Source of the DNA: Taeniopygia guttata | Taxonomy: Eukaryota; Chordata; Aves; Passeriformes; Estrildidae | Direction: 5' to 3' | Length of the DNA: 64,000 bases | NCBI RefSeq assembly: GCF_048771995.1 | Contig: NC_133024.1 | Span: forward strand, 27,730,001-27,794,000 | In this document: positions 59,363 through 64,000 of the stretch, one piece after another | How positions within the stretch are numbered: position 1 is the stretch's first letter | Layout of the letters: each line of letters opens with the position of its first letter | Translations under genes and position numbers: made by a program | Notes under the pieces: model-generated | Database searches by the model: none | Told to the model about the DNA's origin: nothing | What the model saw: only the letters and a program-made list of their open reading frames with translations

Positions 59363-59670
59363 CCTGGATCGGCCGAGGGAGCCGCGGCGCCCAATCCGGC
59401 GGGGAGCCGGGATGACGCGCGGGGCGGAGCGGGGCGGGACCCGCCGGAGCGCGGCCCCCGGCGCAGCGGCCCCCGGCCGGGCATCGCCACCGGCAGCGGC
59501 CTCGCGGCCCCTTCTCCTCCTCCGGCCGCTGCGAGCGCTCCGGCCGCCCCCAGCGGAGGCGGTGCCGGCCCGGCGGCCCCGAGCGCCCCGCGGCGCGGCT
59601 CCCGCCAATCGCGGGCCCGGGGCGGGGCCCGGCCGTGACATTGAGCTGCGCCCGGCGGGCCCGCAGTGCC
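59363..59670. promoter_or_regulatory. Divergent CpG-island promoter, MIX23 / FAM162A
   Basis: 308 bp separate the two start codons. Very CpG-rich and without a TATA box. CCAAT boxes lie at 59391-59395 and 59605-59609, and a CRE-like TGACGC at about 59413. The island runs roughly 58880-59900 and covers both first exons. One promoter for two mitochondrial proteins is inferred from the geometry. Confidence 0.85.
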
Positions 59671-59686
59671 ATGTGGGGCCGCGCCG
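59671..59686 (+). CDS. FAM162A: FAM162A exon 1 (coding part)
   Basis: ATGTGGGGCCGCGCCG, five codons and one base, with a GTGAGT donor. It is the only ATG close upstream that joins in frame to exon 2. The short coding part makes this the least certain exon. Confidence 0.75.
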
Positions 59687-62600
59687 GTGAGTGAGGGACG
59701 GGGGAGGCGGGGAGGGACCGACCGAGCCCGAGCCCGAGCCCGGGCCGGGGCTGCCGCCGCCGCGCCTCCTCCCCGGGGCCCCGGGCGGCCGGGCCCGCAG
59801 CGCGGGGCGGGAGCCGAGGCGAGCCTGGGGCCGTGTCTGGTGGCCTGGCGGCCGAAACCGTGACGGGAGCGGGGCTGTGCCTCGGCTTCTCTGAAAGGGC
59901 CGGTTTCCTTGGCGGGGTCGCCTGTAAATGTAAATTACTGGCTTTTCGGAGCGGGAGTATATTATTCCGCGAAAGTAAAGGGCCTTAGGAGAGACAGCTT
60001 CAGACAGTATAACAAAGTAAAATAAGAACTCCTTTTATATTTTTAAGTGCCCTTTTTGCCTTTCTGAGATTGGTTGGTTGTTTGGAGTTTTTTTCCCGAA
60101 CTTTTTCATTATATTAATTAATGCATCCGAAGCGCCTACTTTAAAGAATGTGTTCGTATATAAGGTGTCCTGGCTTTTCTAATGTGCTACAAAGTAATTA
60201 CCTCTCAGTGCTAAATAGTCTGCTTTTTTGACTTGACTCTCAATGCTTTTGGGATGTGACAAGATTGGTAGAATGCTGGTGTGCAGTCCTTGAAATAGCA
60301 CCATCCAAAGTGCATCTGAAACATTTGTATAGCTTAGTCCCTGGAAATTGTAATGTTTTAGAAATTGCTAGCAGGACATTATCTTGCTTTTTTTTTTTTT
60401 TTTTTTTCCCTAAATGAATGTAATTGCATTCACATTTTTCTACATATTACTGAGCAAGCTCAAGGCATACCTTATAAGCAAGTTTTCATTGGTAGGCTAT
60501 TACAACTAAATCTGGTATTTCTTGCCTTCACTTGTACCTATTGGTTTTCTTTCTTTTTTTCCTCTTGTGTTAAAAAAAACCCCAAATGCTTCCATTTAAA
60601 AGCTGGTTCCCACTTTCTACTGCTCTGAGTTAAACTTGGCTTTTTTCTTCCTCTGCTTCCTCTTCCAGATAAGGCTGTTAAACTGCTGGGAAGAAATATT
60701 CCCTCAGTTCTGAGGATGACTGAGGGAGTGGACCCAAAGATAAGCAGAAGGCTGTGCATTAAACCCCAGCAAGACCTTCAGTCAAAGCGTAAGAGTCTTT
60801 GATAAAGTCATGGAATGTTTCATGCCACTGAATATTCACATATCCATGCTGCAATCATTTGAACAGGAATTTTGCTGATATAGGTGGTCATATCCCTGAT
60901 TTTGTGAGAGTTCTGGTCTCTAGACTGAAAAAATGGAGCATTAAATTTGGTAAAATCTTGTTTTCTAACAAAAAGACAGGTGTCAATGTTTCCACTTGTG
61001 AGGGTCACACAGCATTCCCTTTGTAGCAGATCACTAGAACCTTATCTAGTGCACACTCCTACACTGAGGCTCCTCAGCTCTGCTCTGGAACTGCTTCTTC
61101 AGACCCACTGTAAACTGTTCGTGTTTAGGAATGTTGTGTAAGCTAAAAGACTTTTGCAGTTTTTTGGAGTGCAGCCAGCTCCAGCTGTTCCAAAAACTCA
61201 GCGTGCCCTGCAGAGAAGAGTCTGAATTGTTCACATTTAAGGGTGGAGCTGGTAAGGGACATCTCAAGCAATTAAACATTTTTTCTCTATTTATGGGACA
61301 GTTTCTGTGCTCCCTGTATCACAGGCTCCTTATGGCCCACCCATGCAGGAAAAAAGGAACATGGAGATGTGAAGCATTTGGCATGACTCTGTGTTAAAAA
61401 CATCAATCAGCTGTACTGGGTAGGACAGAAGGTCTTAAAAATGTGATGTCTCCAGCAGGGGCCAGTAAAGGAAGTCCCTTACATTTGTGTAAAGTGGGAA
61501 TGGTGACCTACAGCAAGAACCTAAGGAAGTGAACAGGAAGAGGGTTCCTCTATATCACTGCCCCAGAGGTGTTTAATAGTCCTCACTGGAATTTTTTTTC
61601 CCCAACAAATTTCCTGAAGCTGGATTAGATGTATTTTTAGTTCCCTAAGAATTTCTTCTCTAAGAAATTCCTCAGCCACAGTCTTGTGTTTGTTTTTTAA
61701 CCCAATGTGCACTTTTTTATAATCTGATTTTCCTTTATTCAGTACCCTTTCCAAACCAAGACCTCATTAAAAACCACACTCCCAATGTCTCTTACAATGC
61801 TCTGCTGGGCTGAAGAGGGCTTCAGTCACTGCTTTTCCAGGCCAAAGGGTCTCAGTCTGTGACACAGTTTCTTACATGGTGTCCATGTGGCTGTCCTTAG
61901 CAGGGTTCTCTGTACCTGTGTTATTTCAGCTCCCTCTGAGCATTTCCCATGCTTTTCAGAAAGCTGGAGTGACAGTTTTTCACAGAGGCACAGTAGTGCT
62001 GCTGTGTTGGTCAGAGTTCCTGATCAGGGACAGTTACGCTGTTTTCCGTTCTGTTGCTTGCCAGAAGCACTGTGGAACCCCAAGGCCTTGCTCAGGCCGA
62101 GGTAATGATTTGTAAGTGAGGGCAGAGTCTGTCACTTGTATATGAACTGGAATTGCTTCCTGTTTATGGCCAAGGGAGTTCCCAGGCCAATTCATTGACT
62201 CCGAGTTCTGAAGCCCCGTGGCATTTTGGGCTCAGCCCTCGTCTTTATGTTTTTGAATAAACTGGTGCTGTCAGCAAACTGTATCCACCCCACTTCCTAC
62301 ATAATTCATGAATCCATGAGGGAGAACATGGCCATACAGGATACTGCCTATTATTTAAAAGGAAAAAGCTGTCTATCTTTGCACTTTGTTTCTTAGATTT
62401 TAATGGTATGTTATATATGAAAAGCTTCCCCTGTTACATTATGGATATTTTGTTTATGGAGTTTGATAGACTGACCTGATAATTATGTGTCCAATCTTTG
62501 CCTATGGTCACCTGTTTACTTTTACCTTCAGATAACATCATACACTGCCTGAAAAAGTTAACATTCTGTGATGTTATATTGGCTTTTTTTGTTATTGTGC

Positions 62601-63076
62601 ATCATGTTGGCTTTTCTGTAGCTGTTCCATTTGGGGTTTTTTTTAACCTTATTCAAATGAAATAGAAAACCAGTACCTTAGGAACCTTAGAAGCTGGAGC
62701 AGCTTCTGCATATTTCGACCTGCAGATACAGAGATTTTGAGAAGGATTTGGCTTTCCTTATATGGCTTCGTTTTAACCCATATTTACACGTTTGTTAATC
62801 TGTGATACAGTTTTAATTCTCTAACCACCTCTAGCAATCATATTTAGAGTTCTGCATTGCTCACCCTAACTGGTTTTGTTACAGTTCTGACCATCCAGCC
62901 TCTCTGACTGTTGTTTTTGGTGGTGTTTTGTTGTTTTGTCTTCGTGTGTTTCGTTGGGTTTTTTTAGGTCGATCTGCTTCGGGAGTGCCTGGATACAAGC
63001 CTACACTCTGGGAGAGAAGGTTTTTGTTGTGGGCAGGCAATTTCAAAAAGCTAGAGGATATTCCAGAAACTGTCTC
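59671..63076 (+). CDS. FAM162A: FAM162A, first three coding exons (partial)
   Basis: Mitochondrial FAM162-family protein; the human form (HGTD-P) is hypoxia-induced and linked to apoptosis. Exons 59671-59686, 60669-60788 and 62968-63076 join in phase and give 81 codons plus two bases; the rest, including the expected membrane segment, lies beyond the window. The N-terminus MWGRADKAVKLLGRNIPSVL is basic and amphipathic, suiting a mitochondrial presequence, but is little like human. Identification rests on exon 3, where YKPTLWERRFLLWAGNFKK and EDIPETVS follow human HKPTDWQKKILIWSGRFKKE and EIPETVS, together with gene order. Transcribed away from MIX23. Confidence 0.92.
59687..60668 (+). other. 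FAM162A intron 1
   Basis: 982 bp. The CpG island extends about 200 bp into it. A 20-base T run is at 60388-60407. The acceptor is CTTCCTCTTCCAG. Confidence 0.8.
60669..60788 (+). CDS. FAM162A: FAM162A exon 2
   Basis: 120 bp, phase 1 in and phase 1 out, encoding DKAVKLLGRNIPSVLRMTEG through RRLCIKPQQDLQSK. The 'C-x-K-P-Q' stretch lines up with human FCTKPQ. The donor is GTAAGA. Confidence 0.88.
60789..62967 (+). other. FAM162A intron 2
   Basis: 2.2 kb, A/T-rich, with no recognised repeat or RNA gene. The acceptor is GGGTTTTTTTAG. Confidence 0.75.
62968..63076 (+). CDS. FAM162A: FAM162A exon 3
   Basis: 109 bp giving RSASGVPGYKPTLWERRFLL, WAGNFKK and LEDIPETVS, ending in phase 2 before GTAAGT. 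This is the most family-specific part seen. Confidence 0.93.
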
Positions 63077-64000
63077 GTAAGTGTTGCTTTTGAAGCTGTA
63101 AAAGAGACTTCATCTATGCAGAAATAAGTTACTTGCATGCAACTCCAGAGTAACTTTTCTAGAAAGGAATGGGTTTGCACAGCTGAAAATCCTTACCCTG
63201 CTGTGTTTGGTGTATCATCCTTGTATATGAAATGATCTCAACAATTCTCTGGTGCTAAGATGATGTATTCCTCTTGATTTTTTTTCCTTTTTTTTGCAAA
63301 GGGTTGACCAGCATTTATCAGTTGTTTCATTAGAAAACCATGTCAGATCAGTTACTTCTCTCACAATCAGAAAGCTTTTTTCAAACATTAGTGTGAGCTT
63401 TTTGTAGTGTTTTTCATTATATGTCAGTCTCTTGCAGTAGTAAACTTTCATATACGGCTATAAAATAACTGAAACTCATATAAAGTATTTATTAATGAAT
63501 ACCTAAAGGGCACAGGCCAACTTCCTTTACTGTTGGAATTTAAACTAACAAACAGTGTTAAGGCTCCCTGACTATACATAGTCAAAACTTCCCTGTTGCT
63601 GCTGAGTCCAAATGTCAAAAGCTTTGTCCCATGTGAAAAGTAGAAAATAAAACTGGATGTTCTGCTTTGGACACCAAAAATAAAGATCAAACTTATCAAC
63701 AATAGACAACTATTAGTCTAGAAAACATTCCTATTGGTAGTATAGTTATCTTTTAAAACATGCTCGTAATACTTTTAAATACATGTATTTATTTAAATTA
63801 AAAAGAAACAGTAAATCTTTCACTACTTGAGTACGAAAATTATGTAGCTGCCCTCTTACATATTTTCTGTTTGTCTGGATGCACCGTGTGGGAATTGAAA
63901 ATCCACCCCTGTATTTAAATGTATCACAGTGAATGAATTTTGTTAAAAGAGGAATCCTTCCATTTTGTACTGAATCTTTTTTCTTAAAACTACATTTGAA
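63077..64000 (+). other. FAM162A intron 3, 5' part
   Basis: 924 bp of A/T-rich intron to the window end. The next exon is not reached. Confidence 0.75.

Overview
The window is vertebrate nuclear DNA, almost certainly from a bird. The predicted proteins are bird-like, and every interspersed repeat I can name is CR1-type LINE sequence, most of it 5'-truncated, which is the dominant avian retroposon. The gene order CASR - stefin(s) - MIX23 (CCDC58) - FAM162A is the same as at human 3q21.

Layout. (1) 1-29.8 kb, + strand: the last four coding exons of CASR, the calcium-sensing receptor, with a 20 kb intron full of decayed LINE pieces. Earlier exons lie upstream of the window. (2) 29.8-32.8 kb: intergenic DNA. 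(3) 32.8-38.3 kb, + strand: a CpG-island gene for a 98-residue stefin that reads as cystatin B-like. (4) 38.5-45.7 kb, - strand: a second complete three-exon stefin gene, also 98 residues, that reads as cystatin A-like. It has no long ORF and was assembled exon by exon. The two stefins are convergent, with poly(A) signals about 275 bp apart. (5) 45.7-51.5 kb: intergenic DNA. (6) 51.5-59.4 kb, - strand: all five coding exons of MIX23 (144 residues). (7) 59.67 kb to the end, + strand: the first three coding exons of FAM162A; the rest lies beyond the window. MIX23 and FAM162A start codons are 308 bp apart, head to head, in one CpG island.

Function. CASR is a plasma-membrane class C GPCR for extracellular calcium. 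The stefins are cytosolic inhibitors of papain-type cysteine proteases. MIX23 and FAM162A are both mitochondrial and appear to share a divergent promoter. The most interesting result is the tail-to-tail A-like/B-like stefin pair: in human, CSTA is in this interval but CSTB is on another chromosome. No intact mobile element, CRISPR array, tRNA or rRNA was recognised.
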